DNA of 28,591 bases, taken from NCBI GenBank assembly GCA_944324625.1, contig CALUWZ010000001.1, positions 1-28,591 of the forward strand, in the 5' to 3' direction. Each line of letters starts with the position of its first letter. Within the stretch, counting starts at the first letter, position 1. This DNA comes from an uncultured Mailhella sp. (GTDB lineage: Bacteria; Desulfobacterota; Desulfovibrionia; Desulfovibrionales; Desulfovibrionaceae). The notes beneath the pieces were generated by a model that made no database searches, was not told where the DNA came from, and saw only the letters and a program-made list of their open reading frames with translations. Made by a program: the position numbers and the translations under genes. Below, one piece after another: positions 1 through 7,259 of the stretch.

Positions 1-1
1 C

Positions 2-613
2 GGCATGTATGATGAAGAAGATTATGACCTTGCAGGCTTCTGCGTAGGCATTGTCGACAACGACGCTCTTGTTGACGGTTCCAAAATTAAAAGCGGCGAC
101 GTAATCATCGGCATTCAGTCTTCAGGCGTACATTCCAACGGATACAGCCTTGTACGCAAAATTTTTGCCCAAAGCGGCGCCAAAAAAGACGATATTTTCC
201 CCGGCACGGACAAAACTTTTGCCGAAGTTCTTCTTGAACCAACCATTATTTATGTTGAATGCCTGAAATCCGTTATGCGTGAAATGGAAATCAAAGGAAT
301 GGTTCACGTAACAGGCGGCGGATTTTATGACAATATTCCGCGTGTTCTTCCCAACTCCGTAAAAGCCGTAATTGATTTCGGAACATGGGATATTCCACCC
401 GTATTTACATGGCTTAAGGAACAGGGCAATCTTTCTTGGCCTGAAATGCTTCAAATTTTCAACAGCGGTATCGGTTACATTCTTATTGTTGACAAAGATG
501 ACGCTCAAAAAGCTCTTGACATGCTGAACGGAACCAACATGAAAGCATGGCAGATCGGCACAATTGCCCTAAGAACGGAAAACGATACCGAAGGCTGTCA
601 GGTAAACTTTTAA
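2..613 (+). CDS. purM: Phosphoribosylformylglycinamidine cyclo-ligase (AIR synthetase), 3' part
   Basis: This is the C-terminal two thirds of PurM, which uses ATP to close FGAM into aminoimidazole ribotide, the fifth step of cytosolic purine synthesis. The frame is open to the left edge of the window. The first visible residues GMYDEEDYDLAGFCVG match the family segment that follows the GGETAEMPG-type loop, so the Met codon at 5 is internal and the true start lies upstream. The segment SGVHSNGYSLVRK (about visible residues 40-52) and the later HVTGGGFYDNIPRVLP are characteristic of the AIRS C-terminal domain. About 203 residues are visible of a usual 340-350. The reading frame is intact to the TAA at 611-613, and a terminator follows within 6 bases. 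The family call is close to certain; the 5' end cannot be seen. Confidence 0.96.
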   Translation, partial: GMYDEEDYDLAGFCVGIVDNDALVDGSKIKSGDVIIGIQSSGVHSNGYSLVRKIFAQSGAKKDDIFPGTDKTFAEVLLEPTIIYVECLKSVMREMEIKGMVHVTGGGFYDNIPRVLPNSVKAVIDFGTWDIPPVFTWLKEQGNLSWPEMLQIFNSGIGYILIVDKDDAQKALDMLNGTNMKAWQIGTIALRTENDTEGCQVNF

Positions 614-618
614 TACAG

Positions 619-640
619 GGGCGTGCAAACGCCCTTTTTT
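619..640 (+). terminator. Rho-independent terminator after purM
   Basis: The perfect 6-bp stem GGGCGT (619-624) and ACGCCC (629-634) encloses a GCAA tetraloop and is followed directly by six T (635-640). It starts 5 bases after the purM stop. It also ends only 5 bases before the start codon of the next gene. Confidence 0.85.
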
Positions 641-645
641 ATAAC

Positions 646-1113
646 ATGAAAATAGTTGTCAGTGCTTGTCTTGCAGGATATGCCTGCCGTTATGACGGAA
701 AAGCCAATACAGTGGAGGCACTGCAGAAACTTCACAAAAACGGGCTTGCCCTTGCTGTCTGTCCCGAATGTCTCGGCGGTCTGCCGATTCCGAGAACTCC
801 CTGTGAAATTTTGGGGAACAGCGTTGTTTCCGCAGAAGGAAAAGACTGTACGGAGAATTTCCGTCAGGGAGCTTTGCTGGCTTTGCATTATGCAAAACTG
901 TACGGTGCGCGTTTTGCCATAATAAAGGCAAAATCACCCAGCTGCGGTCTTGGCAAAATCTATGACGGAAGCTTTTCCCGAACACTGACTTTCGGCAGCG
1001 GCATTTTTGCCCGCATGCTTTTGGACAATAATTTTCTTGTTTGTACCGAAAAAGACGATTTTTCAGAAATATACCGCAATTATTACGCATTACTGTATGG
1101 AAAACACATATAA
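646..1113 (+). CDS. DUF523 family protein
   Basis: A 155-residue cytosolic protein of the DUF523 family, whose biochemical function is not established. The N-terminus MKIVVSACLAGYACRYDG is the family hallmark, with conserved cysteines at about residues 8 and 13. Further cysteines lie in AVCPECLGGL and SPSCG, the latter preceded by IIKAKS. The Cys arrangement is compatible with metal or Fe-S binding, but that is inference. The open frame extends upstream into purM; ATG 646 was chosen because family members begin right at this motif. No Shine-Dalgarno is visible because the purM terminator occupies the 5' flank. The 3' end overlaps cbiK by 17 bases, so the two are probably cotranscribed and perhaps translationally coupled. 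Confidence 0.9.
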   Translation: MKIVVSACLAGYACRYDGKANTVEALQKLHKNGLALAVCPECLGGLPIPRTPCEILGNSVVSAEGKDCTENFRQGALLALHYAKLYGARFAIIKAKSPSCGLGKIYDGSFSRTLTFGSGIFARMLLDNNFLVCTEKDDFSEIYRNYYALLYGKHI

Positions 1114-1936
1114 CTGGACAGAGATAAAAGAAAAACTTGCGCAGAACACAAAAAATCCGAAAGTGGGAATTTTGATTGCGGCATACGGTTCTTCCAATAC
1201 CCAAAGCAGTCAGGCCATACGCCGTTTTCAAGCCCGCCTTGAACAATATTTCGGCGTGCCCGTGAGGCTTGCCTTTACCTCTGAAACCCTGCGCAAACGT
1301 CTTGCCCATGCCAAAACCAAATCAGATTCCGTTTTGAAAGCTTTAAAAAAAATGGAATTTGAACGCTTCACGCATGTGATAGTGCAAAGCCTTCATTTGA
1401 TTGCGGGCATTGAATACCATGAAGTTTTGGCTGATACAAAAATAGCCGAAGAATCCGGCGCACTGAAAACAGCTTTTGGCCTGCCGCTGCTCCATCAGGC
1501 AAAAGACGTTGATGCCGTAGTTTGCGCCCTGACCATGCTTTTGCCTGAAAATTTTCAGAAAAATGACGCAGCTGTCTGGATGGGCCACGGAACTTCTCAC
1601 AATGCCGAAGAACTTTATCTTGCTCTTTCGCAAAGAATCCATGAATACAATGAAAATTTATATACAGCCTGCATGGAAGGAATTTATACGCTCGAACATG
1701 TATTAAAAGACTTGAAAAAAAAGCAAACTGTCCATACAGTATGGCTGTTGCCATTGCTTACCGCCGTAGGCAAGCATGCGCTTTGCGATATGGCGGGCGA
1801 TGAACCGACTTCTTGGAAAAATCAAATAATTTCACAGGGATATTCTTGTACGCCTTATCTGAAAGGTCTTGCGGAATCTTTGGAAATTCAAAACATCTGG
1901 ATTGAACGGATAAAACAGGCAATTTTAACATTATAG
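1097..1936 (+). CDS. cbiK: Sirohydrochlorin cobaltochelatase, cytoplasmic CbiK type
   Basis: CbiK inserts cobalt into sirohydrochlorin at the start of the anaerobic cobalamin route; in sulfate reducers this class can also serve siroheme formation. The 279-residue protein has the type II chelatase fold signatures: KVGILIAAYGSS near residues 22-33, SLHLIAGIEYHE near 98-109 with a candidate metal-binding His at 100, WMGHGTSH near the middle, and a His in GKHALCDMAGD. There is no signal peptide, unlike the periplasmic CbiK paralogue known in Desulfovibrio, so a cytoplasmic location is inferred. ATG 1097 overlaps the DUF523 gene by 17 bases and has no strong Shine-Dalgarno; upstream codons in this frame do not look like CbiK. 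The TAG stop is followed after 8 bases by the aminotransferase start. No cobalamin riboswitch is visible upstream. Confidence 0.9.
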   Translation: MENTYNWTEIKEKLAQNTKNPKVGILIAAYGSSNTQSSQAIRRFQARLEQYFGVPVRLAFTSETLRKRLAHAKTKSDSVLKALKKMEFERFTHVIVQSLHLIAGIEYHEVLADTKIAEESGALKTAFGLPLLHQAKDVDAVVCALTMLLPENFQKNDAAVWMGHGTSHNAEELYLALSQRIHEYNENLYTACMEGIYTLEHVLKDLKKKQTVHTVWLLPLLTAVGKHALCDMAGDEPTSWKNQIISQGYSCTPYLKGLAESLEIQNIWIERIKQAILTL

Positions 1937-1944
1937 GAGAGGAC

Positions 1945-3153
1945 ATGTCAGTAATTGCATCCATGATGAAGGAAAATATCGAACAGGGGTCGCTTATCCG
2001 TCAAATGTTTGATTTGGGCATTAAACTCAAACAGCAGTACGGAGAAGAAAATGTGCTTGATTTCAGTTTAGGCAATCCCGATTTGCCCCCTCCGCCTGTT
2101 GTTCGGGAAGCAATGGCTGACCTTGCCAGAAATCTTAATCGCCCGGGAAGTTTGGGATACATGCAGAATGCAGGCTTTTCATGGGCTTTGGAAGCTCTTG
2201 CGGAAGAACTTTCCAAAGAACAGCAGATTAAGCTGACAAAATCCGATGTGATGCTGAGCTGCGGAGCGGCAGGTGCCATGAATGCCTTTTTCCATTCCGT
2301 ACTTGAACCAGAGGATGAAGTGCTTGCTTTTGTGCCGTTTTTCGGCGAGTATAAATTTTATACGCAAAACCACGGGGGAGTATTCAAAACAGTTGCAGCA
2401 AAAGAAAATTTTCTGCCTGACTTTGAAGAACTTGAAAATGCTTTAACCCCAAAAACCCGTATAGTTGTGGTCAATTCTCCCAATAATCCCACGGGTATCA
2501 TTTATCCAGAAGAAACCATAAAAAAACTTGCTGAAATTCTGGCAAAAGCCAGTGAGAAATTCGGCCGGCCCATTTATATGGTGTCCGATGAACCTTATCG
2601 TTATTTGGCTTATGACGGCTGTACAGTTCCCGCTGTTCTTCCTTTATATAAATATGCAGTAGTCATCAGCTCATTTTCCAAAAAATTCGGCATAGCAGGA
2701 GAACGCATAGGCTATCTTGCAGTTTCTCCCGAGATTGAGGACAAAGAACTGCTTATGAGCGCCTGCATCATGTCAAACCGTGTGCTTGGTTTTGTTAATC
2801 CTCCCGTTGTAGGACAATATCTTATGAAAGCTGCTCTCGGAACATCAGTGCAGGAAGCATTTGATATTTATGCCAAACGCCGTCAGATATTCTGCGAAAT
2901 CTTAGATAACGCAGGTCTTGAATATCAAAAGCCCATGGGAGCATTTTATATTTTCCCGAAAGCTCCCGGCGGCGATGACAATCTTTTGATAACATGCCTG
3001 CAGGAAGAAAAAATTCTCGGTGTCTCAGGAAAAGGATTTGGGCTTGCAGGTTATATCAGACTTTGTTATGCTGTTGAGGATACAGTGATTGCCAAGTCAC
3101 GGGACGGTTTTAAACGGGCTGCCGACAAAGCCAGAAGCCTGCTTAAAGTCTAG
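1945..3153 (+). CDS. Class I/II PLP-dependent aminotransferase
   Basis: A 402-residue fold-type I aminotransferase related to aspartate aminotransferases. Visible signatures are the N-terminal LDFSLGNPDLPPPP, NSPNNPTG (177-184), SDEPYRYL (214-221) with the Asp that contacts the PLP nitrogen, SSFSKKFGIAGERIGY with the likely PLP lysine at 246 and phosphate-binding Arg 254, and GYIRLCYAV near the C-terminus with the likely substrate-carboxylate Arg. Length and motifs are complete. Substrate specificity cannot be read from sequence, so no gene symbol is given. A good ribosome site (AGGAGAGG) lies just after the cbiK stop and before ATG 1945, so this is probably the last gene of a DUF523-cbiK-aminotransferase unit. 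No clear hairpin follows it. Confidence 0.92.
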   Translation: MSVIASMMKENIEQGSLIRQMFDLGIKLKQQYGEENVLDFSLGNPDLPPPPVVREAMADLARNLNRPGSLGYMQNAGFSWALEALAEELSKEQQIKLTKSDVMLSCGAAGAMNAFFHSVLEPEDEVLAFVPFFGEYKFYTQNHGGVFKTVAAKENFLPDFEELENALTPKTRIVVVNSPNNPTGIIYPEETIKKLAEILAKASEKFGRPIYMVSDEPYRYLAYDGCTVPAVLPLYKYAVVISSFSKKFGIAGERIGYLAVSPEIEDKELLMSACIMSNRVLGFVNPPVVGQYLMKAALGTSVQEAFDIYAKRRQIFCEILDNAGLEYQKPMGAFYIFPKAPGGDDNLLITCLQEEKILGVSGKGFGLAGYIRLCYAVEDTVIAKSRDGFKRAADKARSLLKV

Positions 3154-3210
3154 AAAATTTATAGAGTTATGAATCTGTCAGAAAAATTTTTGTTAAATGC
3201 ATTATTTTGC

Positions 3211-3238
3211 TTGACAAATTCATATACTTATCTGTAAA
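3211..3238 (+). promoter_or_regulatory. Probable sigma70 promoter of the DUF177-rpmF-plsX-fab cluster
   Basis: A perfect -35 hexamer TTGACA at 3211-3216 is followed after 16 bases by TGTAAA at 3233-3238. It sits in the 108-base AT-rich gap between the aminotransferase and the DUF177 gene, about 23 bases before that start codon. The -35 is strong and the -10 is moderate. Confidence 0.5.
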
Positions 3239-3261
3239 TTACACGTTCGCAAGGAGAATAT

Positions 3262-3801
3262 ATGAAAGAATTTCAGATGTTATTGCGGGATGTCAGCCAA
3301 AATGGTCAAACATTTCAATATAATAATCAAAAAATTTGGCTTGAGCCTCTGAAAGAATTTCATATTTCCTGCAAAATTATCGATGAAATTCATGCTGAAG
3401 TTTTTATTTTGCCTGAAGAAGACGGCTGTCTTTTCAGAGGAAAACTTCGCGGAAAAGTTTCTGTTCCCTGTGACCGCTGTGCTGAAGAAACAGAAATTGT
3501 CATTGATTATGCCTTTGATGAATTTGAAGACTATCCGAACGATGACCCTGTTGAAAATTCGGAGGAAGTTTTTGAAGACAACAGAGTAATCATAAAAGAA
3601 AAAAATGCTCTTATTATTGATATGGGAGCACTTTTATGGGAAGAATTTGTTCTTACTCTGCCCACAAAACCTTTGTGCCGCAAGGACTGCAAAGGTGTTT
3701 GTCCAAACTGCGGAAAAAATCTTAACGATGGTCTGTGCGGCTGTGAAGAAGACGGAAAAGACCCTCGTTTTGCCATACTCAGAAATTTAAAAATACAATA
3801 A
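3262..3801 (+). CDS. DUF177 (YceD-like) metal-binding protein
   Basis: A 179-residue acidic protein of the DUF177/YceD family, nearly always encoded next to rpmF. The E. coli homologue has been linked to 23S rRNA maturation; that is family knowledge, not shown here. Cysteines sit at 70 and 73 (VPCDRCAEE) and in a C-terminal cluster at 139, 143, 147, 150, 159 and 161, within GVCPNCGKN and LCGCEEDGKDPRFAIL. The last motif is the family signature and looks like a zinc ribbon. The start at ATG 3262 has a strong ribosome site (AAGGAG). A short GNRA hairpin separates its stop from the rpmF ribosome site. Confidence 0.88.
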   Translation: MKEFQMLLRDVSQNGQTFQYNNQKIWLEPLKEFHISCKIIDEIHAEVFILPEEDGCLFRGKLRGKVSVPCDRCAEETEIVIDYAFDEFEDYPNDDPVENSEEVFEDNRVIIKEKNALIIDMGALLWEEFVLTLPTKPLCRKDCKGVCPNCGKNLNDGLCGCEEDGKDPRFAILRNLKIQ

Positions 3802-3815
3802 TAAGCGAAAGCTTA
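3802..3815 (+). promoter_or_regulatory. GNRA-tetraloop hairpin before the rpmF ribosome site
   Basis: TAAGC (3802-3806) pairs with GCTTA (3811-3815) around a GAAA loop. It begins one base after the DUF177 stop and ends 3 bases before the rpmF ribosome site. There is no T-run, so it is not a terminator; it could affect L32 translation or be an RNase processing site. Confidence 0.35.
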
Positions 3816-3830
3816 GCCAAGGAGAATAGA

Positions 3831-4016
3831 ATGGCTGTTCAACAAAATAAAAAATCCCGTTCCAAAAAAGGTATGCGTCGTTCCCATGACCGCATTGCAA
3901 AACCTTCTGTGATTTATTGTGCTTGTGGTGCTCCTACTGTTCCCCATGCAATTTGCCCTGCTTGTGGAAAGTATAAAGGCCGCCAAGTAGAAGCTGTAAC
4001 CAGCGATGAAGAATAA
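3831..4016 (+). CDS. rpmF: 50S ribosomal protein L32
   Basis: A 61-residue basic protein of the large ribosomal subunit. It begins MAVQQNKKSRSKKGMRRSHD, the classic L32 N-terminus, and has zinc-ribbon cysteines at 30, 32, 42 and 45 (YCACG and CPACG). The first pair is spaced C-x-C rather than the more common C-x2-C. The ribosome site AAGGAG lies 6 bases before the ATG. Its last 11 bases overlap plsX, the usual neighbour of rpmF in many bacteria, which couples ribosome and phospholipid synthesis genes. Confidence 0.97.
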   Translation: MAVQQNKKSRSKKGMRRSHDRIAKPSVIYCACGAPTVPHAICPACGKYKGRQVEAVTSDEE

Positions 4017-5052
4017 GAATATTTTAGCAGTGGACGCAATGGGAGGAGATTATGGTCCTTCCGTTGTGGTTCCGGGAGCTTTGAAAGCTGCCAAAAGCTG
4101 TGGAGCCAAAATTTTGCTTGTCGGCATTGAAAATGCCATTCAGGAAGTTTTGGACACTTTGCCTGATGATCTGAAATCAGCGGATTATTCCATTGTTCAC
4201 GCATCTCAAGTTGTGGAAATGAAAGAAAAGCCGTCTGATATTCTGCGTCAAAAAAAAGATTCTTCCATTCAAGTTGCTTGCAGGCTTGTCAAAGACGGTG
4301 AAGCTCACGCTGTTGTCAGCGCTGGGCATTCCGGCGCATGCGTTGCATGCGGCATGTTCATTATCGGCAGAATTTCCGGGGTGGAACGGCCCTGCCTTGC
4401 GACTATCATGCCCTCCAAAACCACGCCGCGCCTTATTCTTGACGTAGGTGCCAACGTGGAATGCAAGCCCTATCATCTGTTCCAATTCGGACTTATGGGT
4501 TCGGCTTTCGCAAAAGACATATTGGGGTATGATGAACCGCGCGTCGGCATACTCAGCATCGGCGAAGAAGAAGGCAAAGGAACAAATACCGTCAAAGAAG
4601 CTTATGAATTATTGAAAGCTGCGCAAAACATTAATTTTGTCGGCAATGTCGAAGGCCGTGATATTTTTATCGGAGATGTCGATGTTGTCGTATGTGACGG
4701 CTTTGTAGGCAATATTGCTTTAAAACTAAGTGAAGGCCTTGCTTTTTCGCTTGCTCACGTACTGAAAAAAGAACTTATGGGCAACGGACTTCTGCCGAAA
4801 ATAGGGGCTTTTTTGGCTAAAAAAGCATTCAAAAAATTTGCCAATAAAATTGATTATGCAGAATATGGCGGTGCTCCATTGCTCGGCCTTAAAGGCATAA
4901 GCTTTGTTTGCCACGGTTCCAGCAATGTGCGCGCTATTGAAAGTGCTGTGCTTATGGCCAATACCTATATTGAAAAAGATACTCATAATCGTCTTTTGGC
5001 AACATTAAAGGAAAATGAAGAATTAACGAGCTTTGCTCGTTCCTCAGTGTAA
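4006..5052 (+). CDS. plsX: Phosphate acyltransferase PlsX
   Basis: PlsX turns acyl-ACP into acyl-phosphate, the acyl donor for PlsY at the first step of phospholipid synthesis; it is a peripheral membrane enzyme. The 348-residue protein has the family N-terminus ILAVDAMGGDYGPSVVVPGA, the segment VVSAGHSGACVACGMFIIGR, and the C-terminal AEYGGAPLLGLKG. Length is normal. The start overlaps the end of rpmF by 11 bases, and no independent Shine-Dalgarno is obvious, suggesting translational coupling to L32. Its TAA is one base before the fabH ATG. An acidic and basic tail follows the last conserved motif and is not unusual. Confidence 0.96.
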   Translation: MKNKNILAVDAMGGDYGPSVVVPGALKAAKSCGAKILLVGIENAIQEVLDTLPDDLKSADYSIVHASQVVEMKEKPSDILRQKKDSSIQVACRLVKDGEAHAVVSAGHSGACVACGMFIIGRISGVERPCLATIMPSKTTPRLILDVGANVECKPYHLFQFGLMGSAFAKDILGYDEPRVGILSIGEEEGKGTNTVKEAYELLKAAQNINFVGNVEGRDIFIGDVDVVVCDGFVGNIALKLSEGLAFSLAHVLKKELMGNGLLPKIGAFLAKKAFKKFANKIDYAEYGGAPLLGLKGISFVCHGSSNVRAIESAVLMANTYIEKDTHNRLLATLKENEELTSFARSSV

Positions 5053-5053
5053 T

Positions 5054-6073
5054 ATGAGTACAGCATGTCATATAGCGGGTCTTGGCGTCAGTGTTCCTGA
5101 AAACACACTCAGCAATTTTGACCTTGAAAAAATCATGGATACCAGCGACGAGTGGATTGTCACCCGTACCGGTATAAAAAATCGTCATGTTTTGAAAGAT
5201 GACGAAAATATTTCCCAATACGCTGCAGAAGCCTGCAAAAAAGCAATGGCTGAAGCAAATGTTTCTCCTTCACAAATTACCCATCTCTTGGTTGCAACCT
5301 GTTCACCTGAAACGCTTTCTCCCAGCACTGCCTGTATTTTGGCCGAAAAACTCGGTCTTTCTAAGTATACGGGTCTTCCTTTTATTTCCGAAAATAATCC
5401 CAGTCTGGTTTGTTTTGATTTCAATGCCGCCTGTTCAGGCTTTGTCTACGGCCTTGAGCTGTCAAGAGCTTTTCTTGCGCTCAACAAAAACGCCGTTATT
5501 CTTCTTGTCACGGCTGAATGCCTTTCAAGAAGGATGAATTACAAAGACAGAACTACAAGCGTGCTTTTCGGTGACGGTGCAGGTGCCGCAGTTATTCGTG
5601 CAGAAGGGGAATATTTATTCAAAATTCTTGATGTTTCCGTCGGTGCCGACGGTGACTTTAAAGATTTGATCCGCATTGGCGGCGGCACTGACAAAAAAGT
5701 TCAGGTCGGCGATACAATCGGAGAAGATTATTTTCTTTCCATGCAGGGAAGAGAAGTATTCAAACATGCCGTTCGCGGCATGGCTCAGGAAAGCATAAAA
5801 CTTCTTGACAAGAACAGCCTCTCAGTCAATGATATTGATTTATTCATTGCACATCAGGCAAATCTGAGAATTATTGAAGCTGTCGGCGAGCGGCTGAATA
5901 TTCCTCAGGATAAAGTTTTTACAAATCTTGAAAAGTATGGTAATACTTCAGCAAGTTCCATTGTTCTTGCCATGGCTGAAGCAAAAGAAAAAGGCCTTTT
6001 GAAAAAAGGACAAAAAACACTGCTCACAGCCTTCGGTGCGGGTCTGACATGGGGTTCAGCCTTGCTTGGCTAA
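5054..6073 (+). CDS. fabH: 3-oxoacyl-ACP synthase III
   Basis: FabH condenses acetyl-CoA with malonyl-ACP to start fatty-acid chains. The 339-residue protein has the catalytic Cys at 127 in FNAACSGF, the His in IAHQANLRIIEA and the Asn in NTSASSI, so the Cys-His-Asn triad is complete. ATG 5054 was chosen one base after the plsX stop; a TTG seven codons upstream would lie inside plsX and adds nothing family-like. No clear Shine-Dalgarno precedes it, so it probably depends on translation of plsX. Compared with E. coli FabH there are about 13 extra residues between the LGL helix and the FDFNAACSGF strand (about residues 104-119). The family assignment is secure. Confidence 0.95.
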   Translation: MSTACHIAGLGVSVPENTLSNFDLEKIMDTSDEWIVTRTGIKNRHVLKDDENISQYAAEACKKAMAEANVSPSQITHLLVATCSPETLSPSTACILAEKLGLSKYTGLPFISENNPSLVCFDFNAACSGFVYGLELSRAFLALNKNAVILLVTAECLSRRMNYKDRTTSVLFGDGAGAAVIRAEGEYLFKILDVSVGADGDFKDLIRIGGGTDKKVQVGDTIGEDYFLSMQGREVFKHAVRGMAQESIKLLDKNSLSVNDIDLFIAHQANLRIIEAVGERLNIPQDKVFTNLEKYGNTSASSIVLAMAEAKEKGLLKKGQKTLLTAFGAGLTWGSALLG

Positions 6074-6125
6074 GTTGATTAACAAATTGATTAATATAAA
6101 AATTGTAAAAAAAGCAAATTTTAGC

Positions 6126-6154
6126 TTGAAAAATCTAAAAAACTGTTTTAATAA
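6126..6154 (+). promoter_or_regulatory. Possible weak promoter before fabG
   Basis: TTGAAA at 6126-6131 is spaced 17 bases from TAATAA at 6149-6154 in the 112-base AT-rich gap between fabH and fabG. In such AT-rich DNA this match can arise by chance. Confidence 0.28.
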
Positions 6155-6185
6155 TATGCAACAATTTTGATGTAGAGAGTACAGT

Positions 6186-6932
6186 ATGAGTAATGAATTA
6201 ATATCCACTGCTCTTGTTACGGGAGCTTCAAGAGGAATCGGCAAAGCTGTTGCACTTACTCTTGCAAAAAATGGCTATCAAGTATATCTTACTTATGTCT
6301 CCAAACCGCAGGAAGCAAATCAAGTGGTTGAAGAAATTATTGCGGAAGGCGGAAAAGCAAAAGCTTTTTGCCTGAATGTCGGTGATGCCGAAGCAGTAAA
6401 TAAATTTTTTCAAGATGAAATAAAAGACAAAGTTCGTCTTGACGTTCTTGTAAACAATGCGGGAATAACCAAAGACGGACTCATTCTTCGAATGAAAGAC
6501 GAAGATTTCAATGCCGTAATCGACATTAACCTGAAGGGAGCTTTCACCTGCCTTAGAGAAGCTACCAAAATTATGGCAAAACAACGCTATGGCCGCGTAG
6601 TCAATATTGTTTCCGTTGTGGGACTTATGGGCAATGCAGGACAAGCCAACTATGCAGCAGCCAAAGCAGGCCTTATCGGCATTACCAAATCAGCAGCCAA
6701 AGAGTTTGGATCCCGTTCCATTACCGTAAACGCTGTTGCACCGGGCTTTATTGAAACCGACATGACCGCAAAGCTTCCCGAAGACGTGAAGGCAAAATAT
6801 GCCGAAGCCATTCCTTTGGGCTGCTTTGGTTCCGTGCAGAATGTTGCAGACGCTGTAGCATTTTTGGCATCTGATAAAGCCTCTTACATTACTGGCCAAG
6901 TACTATCGGTTAACGGTGGTCTTTATTGCTAA
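6186..6932 (+). CDS. fabG: 3-oxoacyl-ACP reductase FabG
   Basis: FabG is an NADPH-dependent short-chain dehydrogenase that reduces 3-oxoacyl-ACP in each elongation cycle. The 248-residue protein has the cofactor motif TGASRGIGK (12-20), NNAG (90-93), Asn 115, and the catalytic Ser 143, Tyr 156 and Lys 160 in the segment from IVSVVGL to NYAAAK. The PGFIETDM motif and C-terminal GGLYC are typical. ATG 6186 has a modest ribosome site (GAGAG). It is separated from fabH by 112 bases, the largest gap inside the cluster, and may have its own weak promoter; acpP follows after 29 bases. Confidence 0.95.
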   Translation: MSNELISTALVTGASRGIGKAVALTLAKNGYQVYLTYVSKPQEANQVVEEIIAEGGKAKAFCLNVGDAEAVNKFFQDEIKDKVRLDVLVNNAGITKDGLILRMKDEDFNAVIDINLKGAFTCLREATKIMAKQRYGRVVNIVSVVGLMGNAGQANYAAAKAGLIGITKSAAKEFGSRSITVNAVAPGFIETDMTAKLPEDVKAKYAEAIPLGCFGSVQNVADAVAFLASDKASYITGQVLSVNGGLYC

Positions 6933-6961
6933 CTATAAAATAAAACCCGTGTGGAGGGAAT

Positions 6962-7198
6962 ATGTCTGTTGAAGCAAAAATCAAAACCATTATTCAAGAC
7001 CAATTGGGTGTTTCCGAAGAAGAAGTAAAACCCGAAGCATCTTTTGTTGAAGATTTGGGTGCCGACTCTCTTGACCTTACCGAGCTCATCATGGCTATGG
7101 AAGACGCTTTTGACTGCGAAATCAAAGACGAAGACGCACAAAAAATCTTGAAAGTTAAAGACGCAATTGACTACGTAAAAAAACACGTAGGTGAATAA
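6962..7198 (+). CDS. acpP: Acyl carrier protein
   Basis: A 78-residue acidic carrier protein that holds growing acyl chains on 4'-phosphopantetheine. The prosthetic-group serine is Ser 36 in [10 protein letters not shown], the standard DSL motif. The length and the C-terminus DYVKKHVGE are typical of fatty-acid-synthesis ACP. A strong ribosome site (GGAGGG) precedes the ATG, fitting the high expression ACP needs. A terminator starts 4 bases after the stop, so part of the transcription of this cluster likely ends here. Confidence 0.97.
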   Translation: MSVEAKIKTIIQDQLGVSEEEVKPEASFVEDLGADSLDLTELIMAMEDAFDCEIKDEDAQKILKVKDAIDYVKKHVGE

Positions 7199-7202
7199 TT
7201 TG

Positions 7203-7232
7203 ATAGGACGTCTTCACGGCGTCCTATTTTTC
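7203..7232 (+). terminator. Rho-independent terminator between acpP and fabF
   Basis: The 8-bp stem ATAGGACG (7203-7210) and CGTCCTAT (7220-7227) has a 9-base loop and runs straight into a T-rich tail (7227-7232). It lies 4 bases after the acpP stop and 28 bases before fabF. Confidence 0.85.
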
Positions 7233-7259
7233 TAAAAAACAAATTTACGAGGATATAAG

